A stretch of 64,000 nt of DNA from Tanytarsus gracilentus (lineage: Eukaryota; Arthropoda; Insecta; Diptera; Chironomidae): positions 1,674,001 to 1,738,000 of the forward strand of contig JAXRKN010000042.1 of the NCBI GenBank assembly GCA_038502055.1, read 5' to 3'. Both the position numbers and the translations under genes were made by a program. Shown piece after piece: positions 1-10,861 of the stretch. Position 1 is the first letter of the stretch. Each line of letters starts with the position of its first letter. The notes beneath the pieces are model-generated. The model ran no database searches. It was not told the origin of the DNA and worked only from the letters and a program-made list of their open reading frames with translations.

Positions 1-634
1 AAGAATAAATTTCGTGTATGAGAGAAGCCAAGTCTAGTCTTTCACGAATAGTAAATGCAAGTAATGTAAAACATTTCCTAGGGCTTCTTTTTCATCTCTC
101 CCTCACTCCTATTGTGTAAACATTTCCGTGAAAATATTTCGATTTCAGTGAATGGAACACACGTCTCCGGCAGCCTCCAGTAATTGTTTTTATAGACGAA
201 ATTTTCTCCATTTACTTTGAGATTATTTGGAATGTCATAAAATTTCATTTTCCTTCCATTAATATTGGCACTCAAAATACAAAAAACTTTCTCTACGATA
301 TCTCGACGCTATCAAATATCAACTTTTTTCCACTTATGAATTTTTTTAGGCGACACTGAAACAATGTGACACTCTCGTTCGGGATTCTGTGGCAAACTAG
401 CTCTTCATCGAGCAGTTGCGAGAACATCGAGATGATGAAAAAAAGTTTTTGTTGTTTTTGTGTTGCGCTCGAAATGCCGGCATTTTACTGATGCGATAGT
501 AAACATTAACTTGATGCTCTTTTTCAGTGCTATGTGCATGCATAATATTACGGAAAATCCAATAAGGATAGTGAGAATGTGTTTGTGACATGTGAGTGGA
601 AAAAAGTCGAGAATGAAAAATTTCATTTGGAGTG

Positions 635-769
635 CAAGGGATGGAACTTGAAGCTTTTATTAAAAAAATTAAATTTGAATTTTGTGGAATTTTTGATTAA
701 AAATTTTTAATAAAATTTTGCTAAAATAAAAAAAATTCTGAAATATTTTCAAAAACTTTCCATCCCTTG
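635..769. repeat. short terminal-inverted-repeat element (MITE-like)
   Basis: The left end CAAGGGATGGAA (635-646) is exactly reverse-complemented at the right end (758-769). Between them lies AT-rich sequence with no coding capacity. The same end motif, with variation, bounds other short stretches in this window (1179-1247, 15694-15861, 17181-17271, 17727-17838, 61294-61426, 62159-62240). I do not see a clear target duplication, so assignment to a transposon superfamily is open. Confidence 0.5.
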
Positions 770-1178
770 AACTGATAAAATTCTCAATAAATTTATTCAA
801 CATGACAACAACACATTTCGGTTTTAAAATGATAAAAATTTCACCCTGAACTGCCACAAAATATCAAAATCCAGAACACTCATATGCGTAGCTCAAAAAC
901 ACCAAAAATGGGTAAATTCCCTTGAGATGCATCTTTAAATTAATTTATGGCAATTATCACATCAAAAGCGATTAATTGAACTCACATTCCACTTAACTCA
1001 TGCTCACAATGGATTTATCATAAATACATTGTCTCGTGGATGACAAACGTGAAGCTTAAATAAGCAGCTTTCGATAGTTTATTGAGAGATATTTAAAGAG
1101 TTAATTTCTCGACTCATAAATCCACTTATTCATGCATTTATTTCTACTTCATAATGCGATGGACATTGTTATGAGATT

Positions 1179-1247
1179 CAAGGACTAGAAATTTAAAAAT
1201 TATTCATAAGATATAGATTTTTTTAAAAAATTTACTTCCATCCCTCG
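1179..1247. repeat. short inverted-repeat element, same family
   Basis: The left end reads CAAGGACTAGAAATTTA and the right end, reverse-complemented, CGAGGGATGGAAGTAAAT. The match is imperfect, but the spacing and the end motif agree with the element at 635-769. It is a very short copy, about 70 bp, and may be internally deleted or chance AT-rich similarity. Confidence 0.3.
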
Positions 1248-3393
1248 CAACTCGAAGATAACGCTCAACGACTGAATAAATTTTCCTTCAAAATCACTCT
1301 CTAAAAATATTTTTTAACGTGATCGTGTCAATGCGATTATCGAAAAGCGTTTCTGTTTGAACAAGTGAAGAATTTAATTTCCATATTTTTTTTCACTTCA
1401 TCGAGCGAGCCACGAGTGTGTGTAAAGTGGAAGGCAGAGGAAGGTGAAACCACAGAGTTATGAAATGTGTAAATGAAAATGTCAAACCTACGTGTTTACA
1501 TTTTTAAGAATCAGCCGCCGACAATAATTTAAAAATAGCTTTTAAGAATATTCTCACATGCACAAACAGATTGAGTGCATTTGACAAGTGGAAAAACGCT
1601 GTTTTCGCAATTTGTTGCATATCATGTTTAATTAAATCTTTCGCTTTTATGTTGTGAAGTGAAATTTTATGTATTTTTTTTCTGAAATGTGCACATGCGA
1701 GATTTGAGCTGTACTTGATGTTGACCACGACTTGCTTTCTTTTCACTTGCTTTTAATTACAGTGAAACCTGATGCGTCTTGCTGTATTATTATGGACGTT
1801 ATTGTTTTAAAAATTGAGATAGAGTTACAAGTGACTTTTATGAGTTTAAAAAACCGTTAAATTTTAATCTAATAAAAACTTTACAGCGAAGCTATTAAAT
1901 AAATTTTTATTACTTGCAATTTTATAAACAAAAAATTTAAATTTTTCCCACAATCAAAACCACATCAGTGTACAAGTGTCCACCACACCTTCATTCCACG
2001 GTGACTTCCCTCATTATTTGTGTTTTATGATGCATAAAACGTCGTGTAGAAAGTGCATAGCGGCGTACCTCGAATGTCAAAAAAGAGACAAAGAAATTCC
2101 TAATCGATTTAATGCCCTCTTGATTATTAATTTCCCGTTTTCTTAACAGTGAGAGAAAATAAATTAAAAATCAATCATCGAGTGAAATTCCGCTGGTTTT
2201 TCTTTGTTTGGACTAATGACCATATTAGCAAGTCATAACAGCAGTAATTTAAAAGAAATTATCACCTTCGACCATGTGCTACACAAACAAAACCGCTCAT
2301 GACGTCACCGATGACTGATTGGAAAAGATCTCTTGCTCTCTTGGCATGCCAAGCCAAAAAAACCTGAAAGTGCGAGGTGTGTTAAGCCCGCTCTCATGTG
2401 ACTCTTGTCAATTTAAAAGTCAATATTTTCCTTTTAAATTTTCTCTCTCTCACTTCACACACATTCACATGAAATGTGAGAATTGGCAACAGCGAAAAAG
2501 AAGTAAGAAATTGTGTGAGGAAGAAGAAGAATTTGTGTGTATGCCAGAAAACCAGTTTGCCAGTCAATAGCGAGAGCCTAAATGATTAAATAAATATTCG
2601 CGACGCGAACGGAAAAAAGTTTTAATTTCCAATGTAAAAATTTATTTAAAAAAAAAATTCTATCAACTTCTGAAATCCACTAAAACTTCTTTTTTTATGA
2701 ATCAAACACCATCAGAATAAATTAAAATAATATTTTTAAGACGGCAACAAGAATTTCATGTCTGACCGTGCATCGAAGTCTTTTTTCCTTCTTCTCTATC
2801 GCTCTCGTATGGAATTCCATCTTGATAAACTTTTTTTTATTGTTTCATTCGAGTATGACTAATGATATTTTCATTCGATATGTGTTTGGTTGCATTTTGA
2901 ACCGAAATAAAACCACTGAAAAAATAACAGCAGCAAACGAGTCTTGAGTCAAACCGAAGTGAAGGTGAAGAAATGATTGAGAAAAGTTTAAAAATCTCGC
3001 GGCTTTTTTTCGTTCCATTTGCCTACAAGATGCAATTAAGATTAGCTAATCGAACGGTGATCGAAAGCTGCCGATACTCGAATGTTGCACAATTTCACCA
3101 CTTCAAGCAAGTTTAATTGGATTTTCTAAGATCTCCATTTAATTATTATTTTAGTGCTCTTGTGTGTTGTTTTTTTTGTGTATCAAATTGGGGCAATTTA
3201 TTAGCGTACAGCAGTGAAACCACAAAATGGATGCTGAGCCCAATAAATAAATGGTGTAGAAAAATTATAATCAACAAAAGCATGCAAATTTCGATTATGC
3301 CATGAATGAAAAAGGTAAATTAGTACAGTGAGGACTTCATGAGATGAAAGAGAAGTTCTTACTAGTAAATTTTTGAACTAAAATTTTAACGTA

Positions 3394-3484
3394 TTTTTTA
3401 AATTTAAATTTAAAAAACGTTAAAAAAATTTTTGAAATTGAATTTTTTAAATTTAAATTTAAAAAACGTTAAAAAAATTTTTGA
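3394..3484. repeat. 49-bp-period direct repeat
   Basis: Two identical 42-bp copies start at 3394 and 3443. Each contains a self-complementary TTTAAATTTAAA core followed by AACGTTAAAAAAATTTTTGA. A similar phrase (AACGTTTTTTAAATTT-like) recurs loosely around 26440 and 56030. It is noncoding. Confidence 0.6.
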
Positions 3485-4373
3485 CTCTGCTCACTGTGAA
3501 TTTTTACAGCAAAATTTATTTGTTTTTGTAGCATCTCAAAAAACATTTTGGAATTTTTAACACATCGTCTAGCCTTCTCTAACAATGAAATATTTTAGAA
3601 CAAAATCCATTTATCACTATGCTAATCAAAATTTCGTATGCTTAAGAAACTTCACATCTTCCCATAAACTTGACGGTGGTCACATGGAAAATATGTAAGA
3701 GCATAATTGCTCACAATTCAGGTCTATTATAAAAGCATTTTATAGTGCATGGATACGAGGAGGCTGGATTAAATTGCAGCCAAAGGCTTTTATTATTGCA
3801 CATTTATGCTTGCAGCATTATGACTCGCTTTATGCCATTCACTTCCAATATATGTAAGTGTGTGCATGTATGCGAAATTTTGTATGAAATTTCATGACAT
3901 TTTATTATTTTATTATTGTCGGTGAATAAAATTGCGCGCGTTAAAATTCTTCGAGTGTTGAGAAAGTTTAATGACTCATTCGGAGCTACTATGAGGCGAT
4001 AAATTTTAATGTAGTCGTACATGGTGATTTTAGAGAAAAATCGTGATAGATTCGAGGACATTATTAAAAATTTTTGACCCCATTACAAAATATGAAATTA
4101 GATATATTTTAAATTATGATAAATAAAAAACTTTTTGTAAAATCTGCCGCAAGAGTTTCATTAATTTATGTTCTAGGTAATTTAAAATTTTCATTAACGT
4201 TCATCAATTCTTTCCCCCCCATAAAAATTCTCAATTTAATTCCACAATTTATTTTCCCACCGACTAAGAACGCGACGATGATGAGATCGGTAGGAAATAA
4301 TTAAGTCTTTTGACAGAAATGCTGACAGCAATTTAGAAATGACACAAAGATGATGATGAAAAATTATTTTTAC

Positions 4374-4448
4374 CTGTGGATCGACGAAATGATTATTCGG
4401 TAACTGTTGACCACTTAGTCCGCTAGTGTTCAAAAGGCTTTCCATCAT
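4374..4448 (-). CDS. alternative first coding exon 'A' of a minus-strand gene
   Basis: The frame opens with two consecutive ATGs (4448-4443) and encodes 25 residues beginning MMESLLNTSG and ending in NNHFVDPQ. It closes exactly at a CAG|GTAAAA donor in phase 0. No downstream exon of this gene was found between 4373 and position 1, so the body lies outside the window. Two other candidate first-exon groups at 8204 and 10290 also end in phase 0, which is what interchangeable first exons joined to a common acceptor require. The peptide has no recognised domain. Chance occurrence is possible for so short an exon, but the phase agreement and the splice context support it. Confidence 0.5.
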
Positions 4449-7400
4449 AATTTTTTTTGTTGAATTTTATTTCGTTAATTTTTACAAGAATATTCTCAGT
4501 AATAAAAAAATTCCTTGATCATCGTCGTGATTTTTGTTGCATCATCCCTTTATGCTCTTTTTTTGATGATCATTAAAATAATTTCGAAAACGTGTTTCTA
4601 ACTTCACTTTTTCTCTTTTTTTCACAACAGCGACGCACGGCAAGAATTTTTTTCTTCTCTTCCTTTTAGGCTTCAACACAAAGAGACCTTGAAGAGGCTC
4701 AACATGTTGCTCTTATATATATATTTTATGTGTATGTGGGGACATCAATAGCACTTCTTCTTATTCTTCTTCTTTCCTTTAAATTTTTACTTTTTTGGCA
4801 TCCTATCACTTAAGAATTTCATAAAATAACTTTTTATTTCTCTTTATGGCACAAAAATGCATTAAATTTTAATATTTTTAGCTTTTTATTATGATTTCAA
4901 AAAATTCACCGCGTTTTAGCTATGCTTGCTACTTGATCGAATGTCCAATGCTCACTGTTGAGTGAGAGAGAGAATCGAGAAAAAATATCCCCAAACTTAA
5001 CTTAACTCGCACCTACACAGCTGTGATTTTCTCGTTTTCTTTACATTTTAACACGCTCACAGTCACATTAACTTATTTTATTTCTCTCTCATTCCTTTTT
5101 CTCCATTTCTTTTCCTCTCGTTATGTTAACATGCGAGAATAATAATTTGTTGTTCTCTCTCTCTCCCTCTTTGGATATGATACCTCAACTTTTTTTTATA
5201 TAATTTTGCACGTACCGCAGGTAGTTCTCCTCGCAATCCTCATTGGAATGTTTCTTTGATTTTAAAGAATTTTTTATCATTCCCAATACTCACTCATGGA
5301 TGGGATTTAATTATATGATGAACTGCTATTATGGGTCATGAGATTTCGATCTAATTAAATTTTTAATAAAATTTTAAACTTTAAATATTTTTCAAAAAAA
5401 AAGTACAAGAAAATTCAAATCACATTCTGTTGACCTCCAACAGTCAACTCTTTTTTTCATTATTTCATTTTCTCATGCTCACTCACGTTTGAGGACTAAC
5501 GAAAAAAATACTTTTGGCATTGTCTTAAGCGTTTCGCATTAATGAATCATTGCACAAAATGAGGATAAGCTAAATTAAAAAATTTCTAGACGATGAATCG
5601 CGTTTTCGGAGCGTCTTCATCAATTTTAGTGCGAAACATCTTTAAATCGAGAAATTTCCGGAGCCATTAAAGAGTGGAAATCGCGTAAAATTGATTTCAG
5701 ATAGTTTTAAGTGGGTTTCGGATGAAAATGAAATTTTTATTAAAATTGTGAAGAAAAAATTGATTAAAAATGTAAAAATAAAATTGATTGCAAAACATTA
5801 TAAAATTTCCAATCATAATTTAATTTTTATAAAATCCCTTTCAGCAACTCCAATAAACACCATATTTGGGGATGTCACTTATGCCATCATAAAATGAAGA
5901 ATTAAAGTCCTCTTAATTTCATATCTCTTTTATAGTCATTTTGATTAATTTACTCTCGCTCATATCACACACAAAAGTGACTAATTTGAAGCGAGAAGAT
6001 TTCGAAACATTAAATTAAGTGCCGCCGATCGGAATTTCCTTTTAATAGCCCTCGAAAGGCGAAGGATGGCATGACAGAAAGCAGTTGAAGGAATTTCTCT
6101 TTTGTGTCATAATAATAGTGAACTCAACTACTCCATTCAACCTGTTTTCTCCCTCTCTTTGTTATTATTGGCCTTGTTGTTGCTTATTAGGAAAAAAAGG
6201 TTCAGTTTTTTTTCATACCTGACACACGAAGGAATTTTTTTGTAACATTTCGTATGTGACTTTTTCTGGCTTCACTAATTATTTTTTAAAAATATTTTCG
6301 TGGAGGGGTTTGAATTGTTGTAGAAATTCCTTAAAATTGAAATATTTAGAATTTCAATTAAAACAGGATAATTTGAATTATTTATTTATTTCTCTTCAAA
6401 TTTACTTGTTTATGAATTTAATTAATTTAATTTTATAAATATTTTATCACCTGAATGATTTCAAATAACTTATTTTGTTCTTCGTTTTTTAACCCCATAA
6501 ATTCTTCTTTATTCTCCATCTAAGATCAGATAAAAATCGCCACGAAACTCCCACAAAAAAATATTTATTTCTATTCAAGATCATGTAAAGATTGCTAAAT
6601 CGAGTCGACTTTTGGTGTTACACAAAATTCAAGATTGAAAATATTTTTTTTCCTCCCATTGGCAAACAAAATTTAATTTCTGCTCTCGACTCTGTTCTTC
6701 GGCAGAAAAAAATCCTGCGTGGGACATGACCAAATGTTACCGTTAAAATTCAAAAAATCCTCATACAAATAAAATTTAAATCTCGGCTTCAACGTATTTT
6801 CAATAGACAATTGTATACAAAAAGTATACTTTTATTTAAATTTACGGCTTCAACGGTTTTCATGTCCCACGCAGGAAAAAAATGTTTGTCAGAGATTTTT
6901 ATGCAAATCAGCAGATCTTTTTTTTGAATGAGAGAGTCGCGTGCAGGTGTGGCGTATATTTTTAAATGTGTGCTAAATAATAAATGCCTTCATTGTGTCT
7001 CATTCGCGATGGCTTGCAGTGTGAAATTTCGTGACTTTCGTGGATAGAAATTAAAAAGTTTTTTAATCATGCGGATTAAAAGTTTTGACATGTTGTGAGA
7101 TTGGCAATTAAAATCAACTTTTTCAAGGCTTGCGACTTCGCAACTGAATTGAGATTTTAGAAAAAAAATTCCTAACAATTTAAAAAATTTTAAGGTCTTA
7201 AATTTTTCTCTCGCATAATTGAAAATCTCCTAAAATGTATCTGTTTAAATTTTATGCAACAAACTCCTCCCAAAAATTTCTCCAATATTAATCTGTTAAT
7301 TATCTTTAAACCGCCAATTAAGGAATGTCTCAATAACATTTCAATCATCATCTTTTTCTTTTGAACCTCACCGAAAGTTTGTGGGTGTAAATTCGTTGAT

Positions 7401-8203
7401 TGCTCGCTTCCATGCTTAATGATGCGATTCAATTGATTAAAACTCACATATAATCGGATTGTAAAGAGTGCAGTTGGACTATTTTTTTATTTAAATTGAG
7501 TCACTCTAGCGTTTTGCTTGCACATCACGCTCGCCTTAATGCGATTTAATAAAAGAAGAAAGAGAGTGTAGATAAATGTGAGTTGGGCAAAGTTTAAATA
7601 CTAATTAATTTTTTTAAATATTTTTAAATATATTTATTAGGTTTTTTATAATTTTTTGATATATTTTAAATTATAATCGTGATCCTACAAAAAGTCAACT
7701 TGACACTCAAGTGAAACAATTGAATGGTTCAGTTTTAAGCTGTTGAATGGTTCTATTGACATCCGATATCATTGAAAGCATTATCCACATTATCGAACAA
7801 ATATAGCGGAAATTGATGAAATTTCGTGATGTTAACATATTTACACGAAAGATGATTGAAAAGAAAAATCGATTTCTTGGTAAAAGGGAATGAGAACGTC
7901 GAAGATACGTCATGCTGAGAATTTGAAAGCATTAAATTAAAGTAATGGTTAATCTGAAGGTACTGTACATGAAAACACGCTTTAAGAGTGTTTATTGAAT
8001 ACTTTTTGAGATCGTGTTAAAAACTTAAAAAGTTTAAAGAGCAAACAAGTTTTAAAATTTAAAAATCCGTTAAATATTTAAAAAATCGTAAAAATTCAGT
8101 TAATTTCTTTCTTAACACCTAACATTGTCACCCATTTCAAACTTAACAATAAACGCACATTTTTATTACATCGCGATTGGCACAACAGCCAATTTTCACC
8201 CAC
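4449..8203. other. noncoding stretch between alternative first exons
   Basis: No supported gene. The 4449-5200 part would be the promoter and 5' UTR of the exon at 4374-4448; it holds CT-rich stretches and a GAGAGAG run near 4965, common in insect promoters. It contains the inverted-repeat element at 6714-6875. Frames of up to 85 codons here start at non-ATG codons or lack usable splice sites. Confidence 0.5.
6714..6875. mobile_element. 162-bp MITE-like element with 16-bp terminal inverted repeats
   Basis: The ends CCTGCGTGGGACATGA (6714-6729) and its exact reverse complement (6860-6875) bound a 162-bp AT-rich interior. Both sides are flanked by AAAAAAAT (6706-6713 and 6876-6883), an apparent 8-bp target duplication, although low complexity weakens that evidence. 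Inside, the phrase CGGCTTCAACG occurs twice. There is no coding capacity, so it would be non-autonomous. An 8-bp duplication fits hAT- or P-type transposition; the family is not identified. Confidence 0.65.
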
Positions 8204-8563
8204 CTTCATTCCATACATTGTAAACTGCTGATTCTGAATCATCTGATGATTTTTGCGAGGTATTTGAGGCGTATTTCGTGCTGTTATCAGAAATCCATAA
8301 TGATCGTTTATATTTACACCCACTCGCGAGTCAGGGAGACGCGCTCGCTGCTGATCATCTTGAAAAAAATAATTTGCGGGGTAAAAGTTCTTCGAGAAGA
8401 GATTCGATGAGATGTAAGAAGTTTTATGAGTTCTCTTCTGACGCGTTGATGTTTTTTTGTGATTTCGCGATTTCTTTTTGCTTCCTTTAACACTCTTGCG
8501 ACTCGCGACATTTATCTTTGGGTGTTTTTGACGTCGATGACACGTTAAAAACCGAAAATTCAT
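8204..8563 (-). CDS. alternative first coding exon 'B' of the same minus-strand gene
   Basis: From ATG at 8563 the frame stays open for exactly 120 codons to a GAATGAAG|GTGGGT donor (exon end 8204), again phase 0. The N-terminal half is very basic, with clusters such as KGSKKKSRNHKK. The C-terminal half is Gln/Asn-rich and ends in QQFTMYGMK. An initiator-like TCAGTCGTTT lies 89 nt upstream of the ATG on this strand. No domain is recognised; the basic tract could be a nuclear-localisation-type segment (inference). Translation might instead start at an internal Met near the 3' end of the exon. Confidence 0.5.
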
Positions 8564-8645
8564 CTTCACCTCTTTTCTTTTCTCTATTAGTCAAATTAAG
8601 TTTTTACGCGCTTCTCAACTTCACTTATATCATCGACACTCGACA

Positions 8646-8655
8646 AACGACTGAG
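8646..8655 (-). promoter_or_regulatory. initiator-like core promoter for exon B
   Basis: On the minus strand the sequence reads CTCAGTCGTT, matching the arthropod initiator TCAGT, with predicted +1 A at 8652. That gives an 89-nt 5' UTR to the ATG at 8563. No TATA box is seen upstream. Confidence 0.35.
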
Positions 8656-8978
8656 GCTCTAAATTAATTATCGAACAATATTTGTTTCTGCCTGCTGGCA
8701 ATGTAAAATAGAGTAGAGTTTGCATACAACATTGAGTTTGACAGTGTCTTGTGAAACCGTATCAATGGAAGGGATATTTGTGTGCAATTTGAAAGCGAAA
8801 GGAAAATTAAATAATTCCAGGAAAAAATAAATCAATAAATATTTAGCGAAAACAATTTAAAAATATCAAGGAAATTTTTAAGATATTTTTTAATTTAAAC
8901 ATCCAGGAAGAGATTTTTAAAAATCCAAGAAATTCAAAATAGTTTAAGAATTTATTTTTTTGATGTTCTTTTTTTAAT

Positions 8979-9014
8979 ATTTTTTTTTTTTTTTTTTTTT
9001 TTTTTTATTTTTTA

Positions 9015-9052
<38 letters not shown>
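8979..9052. repeat. long poly-T tracts
   Basis: Two long T runs flank a short ATTTTTTAAAAATT spacer. On the minus strand these are poly-A tracts. They could be the tail of an old retroposed element or simple replication slippage; no retroposon body is recognised next to them. Confidence 0.6.
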
Positions 9053-10289
9053 TTTTTTGAAAATAAATAAAATAATTTAAATTCTCCCAAAAAAATATCC
9101 GTTCCGAATTTATCATTGAACCTTCTCTCGCATGCTATAAACGCAATCATAAATTTTATTACGACTCAATTTAAATGTCTGCCATTCACCCAAAAATAAA
9201 AGAGAGTAAATTTTTCCGGTGCACTTTCGAAATCAATGTTAGGGGTTGAATTTTATTACAAATTCGGCTCACAGTAAAATCACCGTAATTCGTGCTCGAC
9301 ACACCTGAAAATTTCTCTGTATACATTTCTGTAATTACACTTTGTCGTCTCTTATCTCTCTTCTAATTTACTTTTTTGATAGCAGGGGTCAGAAAGTGAG
9401 AAGGGAAAGTTTCTGGCTACCCTCACAAATGAGAAAACTTGACCACAAACAGAAAATGTTAACCTTGGCCCAAGGAATTAGACATATTGAGAGCGGTCAT
9501 TTATTTAATGAACAACTGCATGTGAGAAGTTTATTCTAATCTAATTAAGACTTTTCCTGCAAATGCATGGCCATGTCTCTCTCCCTTTCAGTGTTGTCAA
9601 TTTCTATGAGCTAGATAAATTTAATAAAGTTTCAAATTTCGATGATAATTAATTGACGGTTCGAGCATGGTGGAATAAATTAACTCACAGCATAGCTGAT
9701 GTCTACTTACTGGTTTTGAACGTGGATCAAAAAATGAGTATGAAAAATTTTTCAAATTTCATTAAAATTGATTTGACGAGAAAAAATTTTCTCAACCCCA
9801 TTTTTGGATGAAATCGATAATTTATTGGTTACTGGAGATTGGCATGTGATTGCTGGGTATTTTTATTGAGTTTGGTATTTAGAGTTAACAGTAGCAGTTG
9901 CAACGGTAAACTGACCATATAAATGTTAGGGAACTTTAATTTTGCGTAATGCAATTTCAGGAGTGGAAACTCTTATTTAATTTTAATCCTCGATTAATTT
10001 AAATCTTAAGATTTAGTGATTGAGATTTTTAAACAATTAAATTTACATTCAAAAAGAGCACTTGCGTGTCCTCCCCTCGACTCTTTCATATCATCCACAA
10101 TCCCTCATCATTACTCGTACGTGAGTGAATTCCAATTTTACTTATTAAATTTGAACCGACTGGCAAAAACTTTTTCTCTTTCCATTCACATCCTGCACTT
10201 GTTTACAATTTCGTCTATCGATGGACACACAAAACCGTCCCTTTGGGAATGCGCAAAAAATTCTATTCAACTATGACTCAGCGACTTAC

Positions 10290-10551
10290 CAAATTTTGCT
10301 CTTCCACTTGATCGGCAAGAACTTCAATTGCCTCATTCATCGAACGAGCACTTCGTTTGCCAATTTTTCCATTTACATTTCGACTATTCACTTTTTGGCT
10401 ATAACCGTAGTCACTGTATGCGGGTGAACTGAAGCGCTTTGATCTGCCATTGTGATGATTATTTACACTAAGCTGCTGCTGTAGCTGCTGTTGAAGGAGA
10501 TTTGGTTGGGTTAGAGGTGTCGGTGAGCGGCTAGACTCTTGTTGAGTGTCT
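10290..10551 (-). CDS. shared second exon (Gln/Ser-rich) of the minus-strand gene
   Basis: The exon is bounded by a TTGCAG acceptor (ending 10552) and a TTTG|GTAAGT donor (phase 0). It encodes 87 residues plus a leading split codon: a Ser/Pro/Gln-rich segment (ESSRSPTPLTQPNLL, then QQQLQQQ), a basic segment (GRSKRFSSP, GKIGKRSAR), and an acidic tail likely helical (MNEAIEVLADQVEEQNL). The first base A completes the codon from either of two upstream exons: 10623-10861 (AG|A) or 14623-14686 (CG|A). Both joins keep the frame, which is strong evidence that the exon is real and alternatively entered. I do not recognise the protein; it resembles the disordered N-terminus of a regulatory factor or kinase/adaptor (inference). 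Confidence 0.65.
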
Positions 10552-10622
10552 CTGCAAGTAAAGGAAAATATTGATGTGAGAAAAGTAAATTGAAAAAAAT
10601 ATCGCTGAAATTTTAAGAAAAC

Positions 10623-10861
10623 CTTTTTGATCTCATTCGTGGTGTGAGAGTGAGAGGCAGGAAGTAACCAAATTGCGGCTGCACAATTGAATTCACTTCC
10701 TCAATCAAAATGCCATCATTGCTCATCGAATTGCGTTCACTATTCGCAATAATTTCCGAAATATTTCTCAAGAACAAATTCTCCGACGACTCGGTGAGTT
10801 CGTCTGTCGTGGTGCATGATTCACTTTCATTTTCACCATTGGAATTCTCCATTTCATTCAT
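10623..10861 (-). CDS. alternative first coding exon 'C'
   Basis: It starts at ATG 10861 and encodes 79 codons plus two bases. The peptide is acidic and Ser/Glu/Asn-rich at first (MNEMENSNGENESESC), then carries a hydrophobic/basic stretch ending TPRMRSKR. The donor AAAAAG|GTTTTC is weak, but it is followed by a 71-nt intron to the strong acceptor before 10551, and the join restores an open frame. A TCAGTG initiator-like site lies 93 nt upstream. The weak donor is the main reason for caution; if it is not used, the frame would stop within two codons. Confidence 0.55.

Larger units (their letters stand above)
1..4373. other. noncoding stretch, probable minus-strand intron
   Basis: No open frame here has recognisable protein character or coherent splice sites. 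The longest frames are 60-85 codons and look like chance. The stretch lies downstream (minus strand) of three phase-0 donors at 4374, 8204 and 10290, so it is most simply intron between alternative first exons and a common body beyond position 1. It contains short inverted-repeat elements near 635-769 and 1179-1247 and a 49-bp-period direct repeat at 3394-3484. A 60-codon minus frame at 78-275 was inspected and not recognised. Confidence 0.5.

Noticed and set aside
78..275. Minus frame with Trp/Pro-containing peptide-like sequence near the window edge
   Set aside because: It begins at TTG. Possible acceptor and donor are poor and the phase does not clearly suit the phase-0 first exons. It could be an exon of the shared body, but I cannot support it.
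7190..7447. Minus frame of 85 codons with a donor-like GGTGAGG
   Set aside because: It starts at GTG, not ATG, and the possible donor is phase 1, unlike the phase-0 donors of the supported first exons.
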